Shown: positions 13,005-24,866, counted from the first letter of the stretch. The stretch is 64,000 nt of DNA from Absidia repens (GCA_002105175.1 MCGE01000007.1:1889876-1953875); one strand, 5' to 3'. Numbers and translations are program-made. The notes: a model not told the origin generated them from the sequence alone.

Positions 13005-13890
13005 AAAAAAATATATTTCAACCCCCGCCCACGTGAAATATTTATTTTCTATCTCCCGCCGTTTTATTTTTTCGGCTTCTTTCTTCTGGATTATTTTTTC
13101 CCTCCATTTTTCTTCACCATTCAACTTCTATGGGGTTATGTTGGACTTAGGTTAGTGTCAGGACTAGTTTAGCAGCGTTTTCAGCTCAAGGATTACAAGA
13201 TGCATGGGGAAACCCTTTCATTTTGGATTCAGAATTTGGAGATTCCCATTAGTTGGCTTTTTAAAGCCGCATTAGCTTAGTTTAGTGTTAGCTTGTCCAT
13301 AGTTTGTATCTACACATTAATAAAATATGTCTCTTTTACAAACTTTAATGAAAAGTGTCCCATAAGTGTCTCTCTTTCCTTCTAAAATAGATCCCACTTT
13401 ACATCCACCCCTTTAGATCTATTAGTACACCTCAATAAAAAAAACACTTTAGCCTTGGTAATGACTTGTACTCTACATTATATTAGCTCCCATTCTACAA
13501 ATAAACCTTTATGTTAGTGTTGAACATTTTTTAGATCTCTCGCTAGCTCATGCTACTTCTAATGGGTTTCTTGTTACAATGAAACTTCGTTGTATTTAGT
13601 TTTAATATCTACCAATAGGTACGTTGTACGTACTGTGTATATAGCCGCCCCTATAGAGGAGTTTGCACTGCTCCTTGCTTACATATGCCTGTTCGCCCTA
13701 TCTTCAAATGCCAACTGGCTGGTATTTTTTAGGTTGGTTGATATGAACAGCGCTCTATCCCTGCCCTCCATTCATATTAATTAATCTAGGTTGTGTCTCC
13801 AGCGTGGCTGTAAACGGTATACAGTATATAGAACTCGTCACTTATTAGATATTTATTTATGAATGTGGTATAATAATAATAATTAAAAGC
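13005..13890 (+). repeat. Family A dispersed repeat, copy 3
   Basis: Shows the full series: CCGCCCACGTG (CACGTG at 13030-13035), T-rich tract, GTCAGGACTAGTTTAG, GATTACAAGATGCATGGGG, TTAGTTGGCTTTT, AATAAAATATG, then CAATAAAA modules and TTAATCTAGG-like 3' sequence. The 3' limit is estimated. Confidence 0.85.
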
Positions 13891-14502
13891 CCAGACTGAA
13901 GTCAGTTGAGTTTATCTGCTTCCCAGAGGTCACTTATAATTCAAAATGGCAGGAGGGATGTCTCATTTCATCAAGAACCACACCTAAACAAACTCCCTTA
14001 TGACACCCAGGAGGTCGATTTTTTTGGATGTGTGACTATGGTTCAATTCCGTGCAAAAGCTTTTTTGAAATTGAGGAGAGGGTCCTGAATCATGGCTGTC
14101 CAGGACGGTTGAGAATATAAAAAAAAATTGCGATTTGCCTTACATTTTCGCTGAATCGCACCATACGATAACTATTTTCAACAAACAAGCTGCACCATAT
14201 ACCTACCGCTCCCTTCTTACTATTTTTTTTTATTCCATGGCTGTTATTCTCATTATCTCTTGCCTCGATGCCCTCTTTCAAAAAAAAAAAAAAAAAAAAA
14301 AAAAAGGCACACACACTATAGATAGATCTATAATGTTGCCTGATGTCGATTCAATAATTTTTAATGGGGCTGAACAGACATTGACGGCGAGGGTCGGCGT
14401 TTGAACATCTCCCAATCAGTGATAAAAAAACAAGGGGTAAGGAGGACCTTCTCTTTTTCTTTCAATACCGTTTTATTAATTTTGTAGCTCAACAATACAA
14501 AT
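13891..14502. other. Intergenic upstream of thymidylate kinase
   Basis: Contains an A run of about 25 bases at 14281-14305. Short open frames crossing it are low-complexity. No other feature seen. Confidence 0.5.
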
Positions 14503-14843
14503 ATGCGTGGGTATTTTGTGGTGGTCGAAGGCTGCGATAGATCTGGAAAAAGTACACAATGCGAACGACTGGTTGATCGATTACAATCTCAAGGCAAAGC
14601 TGTCCAGCTATTCAAATTTCCTGGTAGGTCATTATTCACGTTGCTCACGGACGTTTTTTTTTTTTTTTTCTTATATTAATACATCATTTCTTTTTTTTGG
14701 GGGGGGACTCGGTGACAGATCGAACTACACAAACTGGAAAAATGATTGATAGCTACCTGAAGCAATCGACACAGATGGATGATCATGCCATTCATCTTTT
14801 ATTTTCTGCCAATCGCTGGGAAGCACTGTAAGTTTATTACTTG

Positions 14844-14887
<44 letters not shown>

Positions 14888-15496
14888 ACTACCACAACAG
14901 CTACAGCTACAAAATGAACCTGCTAACTTTTTGATTTCTGACTAGGGCCCATATGAAATCATTATTGGAACAAGGCACAACTATCATTGTTGATCGATAT
15001 GCATTCTCCGGTGTGTGCTTCTCGGCTGCCAAGGTAAAATGACGCTGCTCTTGCGAAATCAATAGACCAAGGTCCTTAACAACTTTATGTTCTAATTTTA
15101 CCCAGGGACTGGATTTTGAATGGTGCCGACAACCGGATATTGGATTACTTACACCGGACGTCGTCATGTTTTTGGATTTATCTATGGATGAAGCGGAAAA
15201 ACGTGGTGGATTTGGCGATGAACGATACGAAAAGCGGGATTTACAGCTTCGTGTACGCCAAGAATTCAATAAAGTGATGGATTCTACATGGAAGGTAACA
15301 AAAAGGGGAGGGTGGGTTGATAAGCTGACTGACTCTCTTTTTTTTTTTTTTGTCATATGGACTCATTTTTTACTAGACAATCGATGCGTCCAAGTCAAGG
15401 GATGAAGTGCATGATGATATGATGACCGTTGTGGAAGGACTTTCGCCCAACCCTGGTCCTTTGAGACAAGATTTGTGGATGGATTTAGCAAAATAG
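14503..15496 (+). CDS. CDC8: Thymidylate kinase (dTMP kinase)
   Basis: Phosphorylates dTMP to dTDP with ATP, an essential step of dTTP synthesis. Five exons: 14503-14623, 14719-14827, 14946-15033, 15106-15294, 15377-15496, total 208 residues as expected. The P-loop is EGCDRSGKST at residues 9-18, with Cys where most relatives have Leu. The DR(Y/H) motif DRYAFSG follows the QGTTIIVDRY strand. The region PDVVMFLDLSMDEAEKRGGFGDERYEK matches the LID side. Intron 2 contains a CA microsatellite. Confidence 0.96.
14847..14885. repeat. CA dinucleotide microsatellite
   Basis: About 19 CA units inside the second intron of the thymidylate kinase gene; probably length-polymorphic. Confidence 0.95.
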
Positions 15497-15719
15497 ATAG
15501 GCATAGTCAAACAGTTGTAATATATATAGTAGATATCAAATAGCGATTGTAATGGTTTTTATTAGTTTTACAAATTTGAATTTAAAAAAAATAAAAATTG
15601 CCCCCTTCATACTAAACACGCCGTCTTCACGCAAAACAAACAATACAAATATAAAATAAACTAGATGATGATGATATAAACTATACTATATTATATACTA
15701 AACTAACAATCTGCGGATA

Positions 15720-17990
15720 CTAACTATGCAATGAATATTGCTGTGTTTGTTGTTGTTGTTGCATATGTGCCAAACGGCTTTGTACCTCCTGTCTATTCGA
15801 TAGCCCAGAACCCTGTGTCGATTTTTTTGTAAATGTGTCTGACTTTTCCGCAGTGTCTTTATAGTTTGATGATGACGAGGAAGTCAGTGGTGTTGTTTTT
15901 TTGCTGAGTAGTGATTGGAAAAAATTAGTCAAGATTTCGTTTGATGTTCCGTTCGTGGTGTTGCTTCTGCTGACGTTTTCTGATGCTGATCCTGATAAGA
16001 CTGTGTTGCCTGTGTTAGCCCGAGTATCGCTTGCTGAACATGTCAATGGAACGGTTGTACCTTTATTCAACTTATCCCATGCTAATTTCTATGAAATACA
16101 ATTATAAATGAGAAACACAGCATAGAGAGAGAGAAAAACCTCCCCACCACCCCCAGGACCCATTTTCGTTACCTTCATTGGTGTGTCCATATCCTTCGAA
16201 TAATGTGTACTGTTGGTTGATGATGAGTCTGTCCCATAAATCGTGTCTAGTGCGCTTGTTGATGAAATATCCAAGGGTCCGACAAGGCTAGGTTGAGAAG
16301 GATGTATGTTTCCTTTATCTGACGATGTTGTTGATGTAGTCGTATTTGTTGATGACTGTCCACCGCGCTGTAGTGAGTCGAAATGGCGCTTCAAAAATAC
16401 ATGTTCATCCTCGCATACCGCTATTGAAGGTACCACCACATGCTGGATGTATCAAAAAAAAAAAAAAAAAAAAAAAGTCAAGACCTGTATACATATTTGG
16501 CAAAGAAAAAGGGAGTATCTTACCTTGTAATCAGATTCTATATCCACAATAACTTGCTCGAATAGAAATCGTAAGCCTTGATCTGTAGTAGGATGTCGAT
16601 CACCCAAATTATTCATGTCAGTATCCCAGCGGTCGCAAACTTGTCGGCAATCAAAGCTTTCTTGCAATACTTTGATTTTCCCCCAAGAATCCCAACCTGC
16701 AGGCACCATCAGTGTATCCCGGTCCACCACCTGAGCTTTTTGGTGGAAGTATGAATAAGAAGATGATGTCCTGTTGCTGTCATTTATTGATAATGTTCGA
16801 TGTAAAATATATTGCCGTAAATGCGAGAATGTCTGCGGATATAGAGTTGATGTGTAAAACAAGCTGGCGCCGTCTAATCCAAAAAAAAAAAAAAAAAGTA
16901 AGTAATGATTCATTTCACTGCTTTATACTGCATACACGCTAATTATACTTTACATTTCATACAAATGGTACGTAGTATTTGTTGAATGTAATCAAATTGC
17001 TCTTCTTTATAGTCAGACATCCTTTCTAATCGTGATTGTTCGTCACTCTGAGTATCAAATAAAAAGGGGTGTTAGTTTACGGTAATATACATTCTTGTTC
17101 AAGCCATTACTTTACTTTGCAGCAGACAACGGCTATTGGTATACCAAAGTTGTTGGTGAGAGCACCGTCAGTCAAAGGTAAGGTGAGATGATGTGCAGCT
17201 ATTCCATTAAATCCAAGTGATGATGATGATGATGATGATCTTGATAATCCATCCGGCAACTGTCCAATATCTGCATAATGCCGCATATAGTCAATTTCTA
17301 TTGACAAATATATAAATTGTGAGCTATGCATAATTGCAAACTAGTTTGGTGCCGACATTACCTTTTTTGCGCAGTTCTTCCAAGGTAGCTTTGATCGTCG
17401 GATGTTGATGGCAAAGACTGAGTATAGCTTGATCAACTACTTGCATCCATTGTTGAAGTTTGGCGACAAAAGACCATGGCTGTGACCAATCCAAAACAAT
17501 CAAAATCATTGTGCCTGTGATCATTTCCATATTAAGCACAAATTTCAAGAGGGCTGAATGTTCTGGTGCCGACAACTGATAAATACCCAAACGTCCCATC
17601 TCTACCAAAAAAAAGAAAAAAAAGCATTACCATCATAGCTTTTTACATAAGAATATATAGGTATATACCTTCATTTTCCTCATCGCAAACATTGGTGTAA
17701 GTATATCCAAGCGCGAGATGTTTTGTTTTGCCATTGCTGGTTAGGTGATGTTGTTGCTGCTGTGTTTTTAATGGTTGCCCTTCATTTATGATTTCATTTA
17801 CTGCGACTTTGTTCTGTAAATGTTGAATGAGAGATGACTTCCCACTTGACGGATCGCCCAATATGAGGATATTCTTTGTTTGTATCATTTTTGAAGAGGC
17901 GACGTTCCTCAAGATAGAGGACCAAATGTTGGTGTTGCAACTATTGCTAGTGCCTTGAGCATTTGTGGAAGGTTTTTTACTAACAGTCAT
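15720..17990 (-). CDS. Cytoplasmic dynein 1 light intermediate chain
   Basis: Links the dynein heavy chain to adaptors for microtubule minus-end transport. Seven exons: 17990-17669, 17601-17362, 17297-17116, 17047-16954, 16873-16524, 16442-16173, 16088-15720, total 608 residues. The Ras-like fold starts with a P-loop (GDPSSGKSS, residues 45-53). Family-typical blocks follow: a YKEEQFDYIQQILR..C.KYGASLFYTS segment, VPAGWDSWGKIKVL, and an AVCEDEHVFLKRHFDSLQ block. The C-terminal ~180 residues are Ser/Thr-rich and end in a Gln run, where adaptor-binding helices normally lie. The start is chosen at the ATG at 17990; the longer in-frame extension upstream is a poly-F/hydrophobic artefact of T runs. 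Divergent from the GST-like gene, with about 230 bp between starts. Confidence 0.93.
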
Positions 17991-18220
17991 TAACAGGATA
18001 ACAATAAAATAAAAAACAATAAAAGAGAAAAAAAACCAAATCAAAAAAAAAAAAACGAAAAAAAACGGAGAAAGAAAGAGGCAAAAAAAGGGGTGTTTGG
18101 CAGGAACCTCCTTAAATTCGAGCCACATCGGCATTTGAATTATCCTATGATTTTTCTGCGCAAGGGTTCACTCTTTCTACCCACCATTTTTCCATTTTCT
18201 TTATATTTTTATTGGCGATA

Positions 18221-18928
18221 ATGGACACAAAGTTGCAACTAGTTGGTGCCAAAATTTCGACATTTACACGCACTATTCGGATGGCTCTGAAACATCACAA
18301 GGCACCCTATGACCTGATTCTTGCGGCACCCCACAGCGATAAACTCAAGCAGTATACACCATTCGGTAAAATCCCAGTATTGTTGGTACCCGGACGATCC
18401 CTTCCTTTGATTGAAACACTGGTGATTCGAACCTACATTGATGCCGCCTATGCTCCCGACACGAAACTCGATCCTACAACCTCATCAGTATCATTAAGCC
18501 CTTCCGACTTTGAATCGCAGTTGACGGTCAACTTCTGGATCAGCATTACCGCCGACCATGTTTTCAAAAATTTGATTTTTGGTATCGTCAAACCACGCGC
18601 CGCTATGGAATCGATGGGTGAGTCGGAACACATGATTAAGGATCGACTCAAAGAGCACATGGACTTGGCACTTCGCACTTTTGCCAACTTGAATGATGCC
18701 TTGACAAAGTCTAACGACTATGATGGGCCATTTATCCTTGGTGAACAACTGACCTGGGCTGACCTCTTCCTCTTCCCTCCTATGGCCGATCTTTTCTCTT
18801 TGCCAGAAGCAGAAGAATTCAAGAACGCTGCCCCCAAGTTATGGCTTTGGTATCAACACTTTGAAAAATTGGATTTGGCCAAGAGTACTTTTGATGGCAC
18901 AGTGGCGCACCAGCGATCTTTGGTTTAG
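18221..18928 (+). CDS. Glutathione S-transferase-like protein
   Basis: Intronless, 235 residues. The N-terminal thioredoxin-like domain shows KLQLVGAKISTFTRTIRMAL, the cis-Pro motif GKIPVLL, and a [S/T]-containing ETLVIRTYIDAAY helix at the place of the GSH-binding E-S/T pair. The all-alpha C-terminal domain has FILGEQLTWADLFLFPP, which matches the N-capping/ILGxxxTxADxxL element of GSTs. The likely role is cytosolic conjugation or peroxide detoxification; the subclass cannot be set from the sequence. The start is the second in-frame codon option, ATG at 18221. Confidence 0.9.
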   Translation: MDTKLQLVGAKISTFTRTIRMALKHHKAPYDLILAAPHSDKLKQYTPFGKIPVLLVPGRSLPLIETLVIRTYIDAAYAPDTKLDPTTSSVSLSPSDFESQLTVNFWISITADHVFKNLIFGIVKPRAAMESMGESEHMIKDRLKEHMDLALRTFANLNDALTKSNDYDGPFILGEQLTWADLFLFPPMADLFSLPEAEEFKNAAPKLWLWYQHFEKLDLAKSTFDGTVAHQRSLV

Positions 18929-19350
18929 TTTAGACTGTTTTAGTATAGTTCACCTTTATGACTTCACCTTTGATGCTATATTAGTTGTATTATATTTTGA
19001 TATATATTGTATGATGATGATGATGATGATGATGCTATTCTTGTTTGGTTAAATATGATTACTATTTTTACAATAAAAAATCAAATTCAAAACTCATATC
19101 AGTCATGAGAATACAACTAACACAATGTGTAATGATGATGTTAAAATAAAAATCTTTATTGGGAATATTATAATATACAATATGTGTTGATGATAAATCT
19201 AATTTTTCTATATACTACTATGTGTTAATGGGGGATTAATAACATCTATATCATGAAAGGAAGATAGGCGATCGAGCTGACGAATGATAGACAGGGGGTG
19301 CGGAATAAGAAGGATGGGGAAGATACATATCTAAAAACTACTAATCTGCT
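18929..19350. other. Convergent 3' region with ATG microsatellite
   Basis: Lies between the 3' ends of the GST-like gene and MDJ1. An ATG trinucleotide repeat occupies about 19012-19035. An AATAAA signal for the plus-strand gene lies near 19072. No gene. Confidence 0.6.
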
Positions 19351-21322
19351 TCAAGTTTTGGTACCATTGTATTCAGGGTCCACCAGTTCCGCATATTTTC
19401 TCATGATGCTGTATTTATAATCATCATCTAATGGCCTGTGTGAAAAAACAAAAATAAAAAATAGCATTTAGTCAAACGAAATCAAGTTGCAGACATTGTT
19501 TTCTCGCTCTTTACCTTGGTAGTTCCACCTTCAATGTAACAATTTGGTCACCAGGAGCAGCTCCACGTAGTTGTTGTATACCTCGCCCTTTGAGTGATAT
19601 CTTATCATCGACTTGGGATCCTTCTGGAATTTTCAATTCAACAATACCGTCCACCGTGGGCACGTTTATTTTACCACCAAGAATAGCCTTGTAAAATGGG
19701 ATTGCCGCGTCCAAAAATATATCTTTATCCTGCCGTCTAAAGATTTTTGAAGGTTCAATCTATAAATAGCATTAGATTAGATATCAACTTTTGGATTTTA
19801 TATACAAGGGAATTTATAAATATTATACAACTTACATTGAGAGATACAAACAGATCGCCATGAGGACCATCACCTTTGAGCGGGGCATCACCTTGGCCAG
19901 GAACTCGTATCCTTGCTTTGTTTTCCACACCAGGAGGAATATCAATTTGAATAAATTTTCGCTCACGGACCTTCCCAATACCTTCACAATTACCACATTC
20001 GCCATCAGAAGGAATATTTTTTCCAGCACCACCACAAGCAGCACAAGATGATTGCATGTTCATGTCACCCACTTTCACAGTTTGCATTCCACTGCCATGA
20101 CACACCTTGCAGGTATGTAGACTTGTTCCTGATTTGATTCCACTTCCTTCACAGCTCGAGCAGTTTGTCACTTGATGAATACATACATCTTTTTTGGCCC
20201 CTTTAACGGCTTCCATGAATGTGATTGTCAGCGGAGTCTAAATAAATAAAACAAAAAAGTTGTATGTTGGTATCAAACGTCGTCCACTTATTCGTTAACC
20301 TTACCTGCAAGTTCTCTCCAGTCATAAATCTGAAGCCTTTTCGACCACCCATACCACCCATGCCGCCCATACCGCCCATACTTGCACCAGGGGAATTGTG
20401 AAAACGCTGACCAGCACCGCCACCAAAGAAAATATCATTAGGATCAAATCCCCCAGTGAACTCCTGTTTGCCACCAGTTCGTCCATAGAATGCATCAGCT
20501 CCAAACCCCGTCTTCCTATCTAATGTACTTGTAGTATTCACATTGAGTGAGATTAGCATCATGTTTCATCCTATTCTCTGGTTTTCGCTCTCTCTCTATA
20601 AATATATAGATCTTTCTTACCACCGAATCCATTGCCACATTGATCATAATGAGCACGTTTCTGTTTGTCCGATAAAATCTCATAGGCTTCTTGGACTTGA
20701 GCAAACTTCCCATGAGCAAACTTGTCTTTGTTTGTGTCTGGATGATATTTTTTCGCCAACTACAACACAAGACGATGAGTTCAGTAACTACTAGTATGTT
20801 GGAATATACTCTTTCTTATTCTTTTTTTTTTTTTTTGTGACACTTACTGTATAATAGGCCTTTTTAATATCCCCCTGATTTGCTGACTTGGGCACACCTA
20901 AAATGCTATACGGATCTTCATTTTTTAAGCCAGCCAGATGTGCATCTAACGTTTGACAGAAAAAATAAAAATTGAGAAATTTCTATTTATTGTATACAAT
21001 GATACATAGCGATATACAAATATAAGCAGCAGTACCTGTATAATGGAAGTTCCTCTAAGTATAAAAGAGTGTAAGCTACATCGTCATAATATGCGCTGTT
21101 TCTTGTGTCGCATTCATCCTACCTTTTGTTGATCAATCCAGAGTGACGTTCTTGTCCTAGTTTTCAAAAGGTACCCTGTTGGATATGGAGAGTTTAGTAA
21201 ATATAGCATACCAGAAGCTGTTCTATCGTTTTCTTCTTATTATGCCTACTTCCAAAACGTGCGTAAGACGACGAGTTCAAGCAACACAATGAGTGTCGAA
21301 AGTGCTGTACCAATATGGTCAT
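19351..21322 (-). CDS. MDJ1: Mitochondrial type I J-domain co-chaperone (Mdj1/DNAJA3-like)
   Basis: Stimulates mitochondrial Hsp70 ATPase and assists matrix protein folding. Proposed exons: 21322-21250, 21156-21123, 21052-21036, 20945-20848, 20759-20621, 20519-20305, 20237-19836, 19759-19515, 19435-19351, total 435 residues. J domain [12 protein letters not shown]...[15 protein letters not shown] with HPD at about residues 80-82. A Gly/Phe region with [11 protein letters not shown] follows. The zinc finger has four CxxCxGxG repeats: [32 protein letters not shown]. The substrate-binding C-terminal domain has [18 protein letters not shown]. The basic N-terminus ending RNFHYT fits a mitochondrial presequence. 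The first three exons are the least certain: they use a weak donor (GTAGGC) and a 17-base microexon with tandem AG acceptors. Confidence 0.9.
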
Positions 21323-21760
21323 GGGGTCGAGTATTATATAGTATAAAGAGAGAGTAGGGGATTGATATGAGTCAGATTGGGGGGTAGTGTAGAATGTAAT
21401 AAAAATGCAGGCAAAAGAAGGGGAAAAAGATTCAATCAAAAAAAAAACCAGGCAAAATTGATGCTGGGTTTAAATCACATCTAACTTTTTTCGTAGATCT
21501 TCCATCATATTACTGTGGAAATCAAATCTAAAGTGCACTCTTAAAGTACGACGTCCAAAGTGCAGAAAACCTACTGATAAAATATGGTCACTGTATATAC
21601 TTGTGAAATCTCGGGAAATGATATGATCATGAATTTATTGCTACAAGCGGTCATTCGGATTTTACTCAGATAAAAGGAGACACAAAAAGTACGACATATA
21701 CAGCCAATGGAAGCTCAGAAACTAATACCACAATTTGGGCAAAGTCTCTAAACCTGGCCT

Positions 21761-21770
21761 TTATATATCT
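21761..21770 (+). promoter_or_regulatory. TATA box of the U6 gene
   Basis: TTATATATCT lies about 30-38 bases before the inferred U6 5' end, the usual place for a Pol III type 3/yeast-like U6 TATA element. It is inferred from position only. Confidence 0.5.
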
Positions 21771-21799
21771 CCGGGATTTTAGTCGCTCAATTGCCATGA

Positions 21800-21822
21800 T
21801 CCTCGGATCCTCTGGCACATAT

Positions 21823-21854
<32 letters not shown>

Positions 21855-21917
21855 GGCCCCTGCACAAGGATGACACTAAACTTCTGAGTTGGACGCTCTA
21901 CGGAGCAACTTTTTTTT
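21800..21917 (+). ncRNA. U6 spliceosomal snRNA
   Basis: Matches the invariant U6 middle: TTGGAACGATACAGAGAAG carries the ACAGAGA box, followed by AGATTAGCATGGCCCCTGC and ACAAGGATGACAC, which forms the internal stem-loop. A T8 Pol III terminator is at 21910-21917. The 5' end is placed by alignment to the ..GCACATATT.. block and may be off by a few bases. The region after GATGACAC differs from animal U6 and can fold into a short hairpin GCTC-TACG-GAGC right before the terminator. It catalyses splicing together with U2/U5. Confidence 0.93.
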
Positions 21918-22400
21918 GCACATATACGTTTGTTGTTACGGCTAATTTTGGTTATTAGGTCATAGCTGGAATTTGTTTTTGTAAGTTTTTATTTTTTATA
22001 GAGTGAGCACTAAAACTTTTTAGGTGTTGTGGCTGTTTTTAAGTTTTGTTATAAGTGAATACCAAATATGTTATGGTAGACTTGATGTCTTTGATGTTAT
22101 TTGTATAGTTTGGTATAGATAGAATAGTATCTTGCACCAAATGTGTCTTGTAATAAATTAATTTTTCTTCCTAGTGAAAGTCAAGAGCGATTTATTTTTC
22201 TCTGGACGGAATTTGAAATTTGATTTGCAGTGGTCCCTGAATTGACTTTTGTTTATAGAGAGAGCACTAGATATGTACCACACCAAATGTGTATTTGAAT
22301 ATGAGTAGTGAGTCCCAGATATGAGTTTGGATAGTAAGTAGTGAGCACCAGAACTTTTATAGATAAAGTCCAACTTGAAATAAAAGAAGTTTTATAAGGA
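21918..22400 (+). repeat. Family B repeat downstream of U6
   Basis: Starts within about 20 bases of the U6 terminator: GTTACGGCTAATTTTGG, then TTAGGTCATAGCTGG, TTTTTGTAAG, and TATAGAGTGAGCACTAAAAC. Variants of the GTGAGCACCAGAACTTTT motif recur near 22050, 22260 and 22340. The same blocks in the same orientation lie downstream of tRNA-Met and, more diverged, of tRNA-Asn. Confidence 0.75.
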
Positions 22401-22551
22401 AACTTGATAAAATAAAATAAAGTAAAAGTATTGACCTTGACTGGTTCAATAAAAATAAAAAGTGAGAGTATAACTGACTCTAAATAAAATAAATAAAGAT
22501 TTCTATAGCAAAATAGAAATAACTTGATAACTTGATAATTTGGTGGTTAAA

Positions 22552-22670
22552 AAAAACCCTTTGTACTGACTTTTATTTGATAATTGAGTAAAAGAATAAA
22601 CTGAAAAAACTAAAGAGAAAGAGAAGTAAAAAAATAAAAGGTGGGATATTTATACTAAAATTGAGATGTT
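22552..22670 (+). repeat. LTR-like direct repeat, left
   Basis: Reads CCTTTGTACTGACTTTTAT, then an A/T-rich spacer and AAAGGTGGGATATTTATACTA. A second copy of both blocks in the same order and spacing lies about 757 bp downstream at 23310-23425. Together they may be the decayed ends of a small element; no coding remains between them. Confidence 0.5.
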
Positions 22671-22835
22671 AATGGGGGATAAGTTGATATATGGGTTATT
22701 GTCTATAAGTTTTAAATTGTTTTTCGGTCGTTTTCTGTATTTTCTATTTTTTGTATATAGGTGTTTTATTAGGCGTCAGAGAGACCCCAGTTAATCAATT
22801 GATTAACGTTGAATATATCCGCCGCAATGGCGCTA

Positions 22836-22945
22836 GCGGTGTCGCTGATAGTGGTGTTGTTGGCGATGGCGTCGTTGGTGGTGGTGTCGTTGGCGGCGGA
22901 GTTGTTGGCGGCAATGTTGTTAGTGGCGGTGTCATTGGTTTCCAC
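22836..22945 (+). repeat. G/T-rich minisatellite, about 15-bp unit
   Basis: Tandem degenerate units of the type GTNGTTGGNGGNGGN. In one frame they translate as repeated V-V-G-G-G. An ATG-initiated frame of 68 codons crosses it (22751-22957), but nothing else supports a gene. The G/C content is far above the flanks. Confidence 0.7.
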
Positions 22946-23309
22946 CACATAGGATGAAGTTCAAAAATAAAGTCAAGTAAAATTCAGACTCAGCTGTCAA
23001 AAATTTATGATAAAAGTATTCCAAAATTTGAATAAAGCGTTGACGGTTTAAAAAAACCTTGATGATGAATTTATTAAAAAAATAAAAAGTAAATTGATGA
23101 CTTACTGTCAAAATCAAAGTAATAAAAAACGATAAAATGGGTTTCCGAAAACCAAAGTAATGAATCAGAAAAATAAAATAAAGACTATGCATTTAAAAAG
23201 AGGTTTCTGATAAAGGATTTCAAGGTAAAAACAAATAAAAAGATGAAATTCAAGTCTCTATATAGGTGATAAAAACAAAGTAAAAACAAGACAGTGATTT
23301 AGTGATTAA

Positions 23310-23425
23310 ACACCTTTGTACTGAGTTTTATATTAAAGATTGAGTTAATGACTATAATAAGATAAGAACTAAAGGTTTTTGAAATTTGTGGGGAAAGGTG
23401 GGTTATTTATACTATTTCAAAAATA
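23310..23425 (+). repeat. LTR-like direct repeat, right
   Basis: Reads ACCTTTGTACTGAGTTTTAT and, about 80 bases on, AAAGGTGGGTTATTTATACTA. It matches the block pair at 22552-22670. Confidence 0.5.
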
Positions 23426-23649
23426 AGGGATAAGATATATATCAGCATAGGATTCGAATATTAAAAATGGCAGTGGTAAGGGTGATGAGGCCAAGATATA
23501 AAATAAAAAAATAAAAGGAAGATAAATATATATAGATACATACATACATACATATAAAAGAGGGGAAATAATACTATTCTTCCAAAGCCCAACCCAAGAG
23601 CACTACTGATGGCGAAGATGGCGTTAAAGAACTCTCGTTCAGTGAGAGG

Positions 23650-24640
23650 CTGCAGAAAATATTTCGCATTCCGCCCACGTTGAGTTTTATTTACCTGTCT
23701 TTTTTTTCTCTCCTTCTTTTCTTCTTTCTCTTTTTTTTTTTTTTTCCTTCATCATTGACTTCGCTGAGGTTATCTTGGACTTGGATTAGTGTCAGGACTA
23801 TTTTAGAAAGGTTTTCAGCTTAGGGATTACAAGATGCATGGGGAAACCCTTTCATTTTGATTTCAGGATTTACAACCCACCATTAGTTGGCTTTTTAGAG
23901 CATTCATTAGTTTAGTTTAGACTTAGTTGATCTATAGTCTGTATCTACATCTAAATAAAATATACCTCTTTTTACATGCTTTAATGAAAAATATTCGATT
24001 AGTCTCTCTCTCTGTTATGCAATAGGGGTTGTTTTTGTTTTTGTTTTTTACCATCACTTCCCTCCATTTGATCGGTGTTGACCATTGTTGTCTTCAATAA
24101 AAGATATCTCCTTAACGCATCTCATACATTGTATATTATATCCCTTTCGGTTAATGTTAACCATTCTTGGGATTCCTCTTAGTCGCCCTCATGTGTCCTC
24201 TTTTTTATCCCCCGTTACATTAAGTTCCGCGCAGTTAGTTTAGTATATATCATTATGCTTCAATAAAATATACTTTTTTTATCCACCATCTTATGAGCCT
24301 TCAGATAGGTTTTTTTTTTTATATCCTGTGAACGCCTTCTTAAAACACATGATTTCTAACTCGCCAACTATTAAAACCTTCCCTTCCCCAGAGTCTCAAC
24401 AATTTGACTGACAGTTTAAAACCACTTCATTTGAACGGTGACCCTATTTCTCGTCGGCCACTTATATGAATGAGCTTAGACCAAGTCGCCAGATTAGCCT
24501 ACCCTACGAAATATTATAGCATTTACTAGATTGGACATTCGTATATATTCAGCTCACTATTCCTAAGCATATATTGGATCGCCATTTCATATAGCCTGTA
24601 TACTGTATCTAGCACCTGTCTCTAGAATGAGTTAAATAAT
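23650..24640 (+). repeat. Family A dispersed repeat, copy 4
   Basis: Begins CAGAAAATATTTC then CCGCCCACGTT (the CACGTG has lost its last base). The core GATTACAAGATGCATGGGG is at about 23826, followed by TTAGTTGGCTTTT, AATAAAATATACC and more CAATAAAA blocks to about 24640. Confidence 0.85.
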
Positions 24641-24866
24641 CACGGCAGTCAATGACTTCCGTGTCCTGCTCACAATATCTCCAACATTGCTACTCCTTTA
24701 ATCACTCCATTATCACAGACAATAAAGTAAAAATCAAGTCATCGCATAACAGTAACAAAAAGTTGTAGTTTTTCTTTATTTAAATGATTCTACAAATATC
24801 CAATCAGCTAAACTACAATAAACTATCCTATACATACAAAACTAAATAAATTAAAATAAGAATAAT

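Noticed and set aside
17643..18134. Longer N-terminus for the dynein light intermediate chain starting at 18134
   Set aside because: The added 48 residues are poly-F hydrophobic sequence from T runs; the family start fits ATG at 17990.
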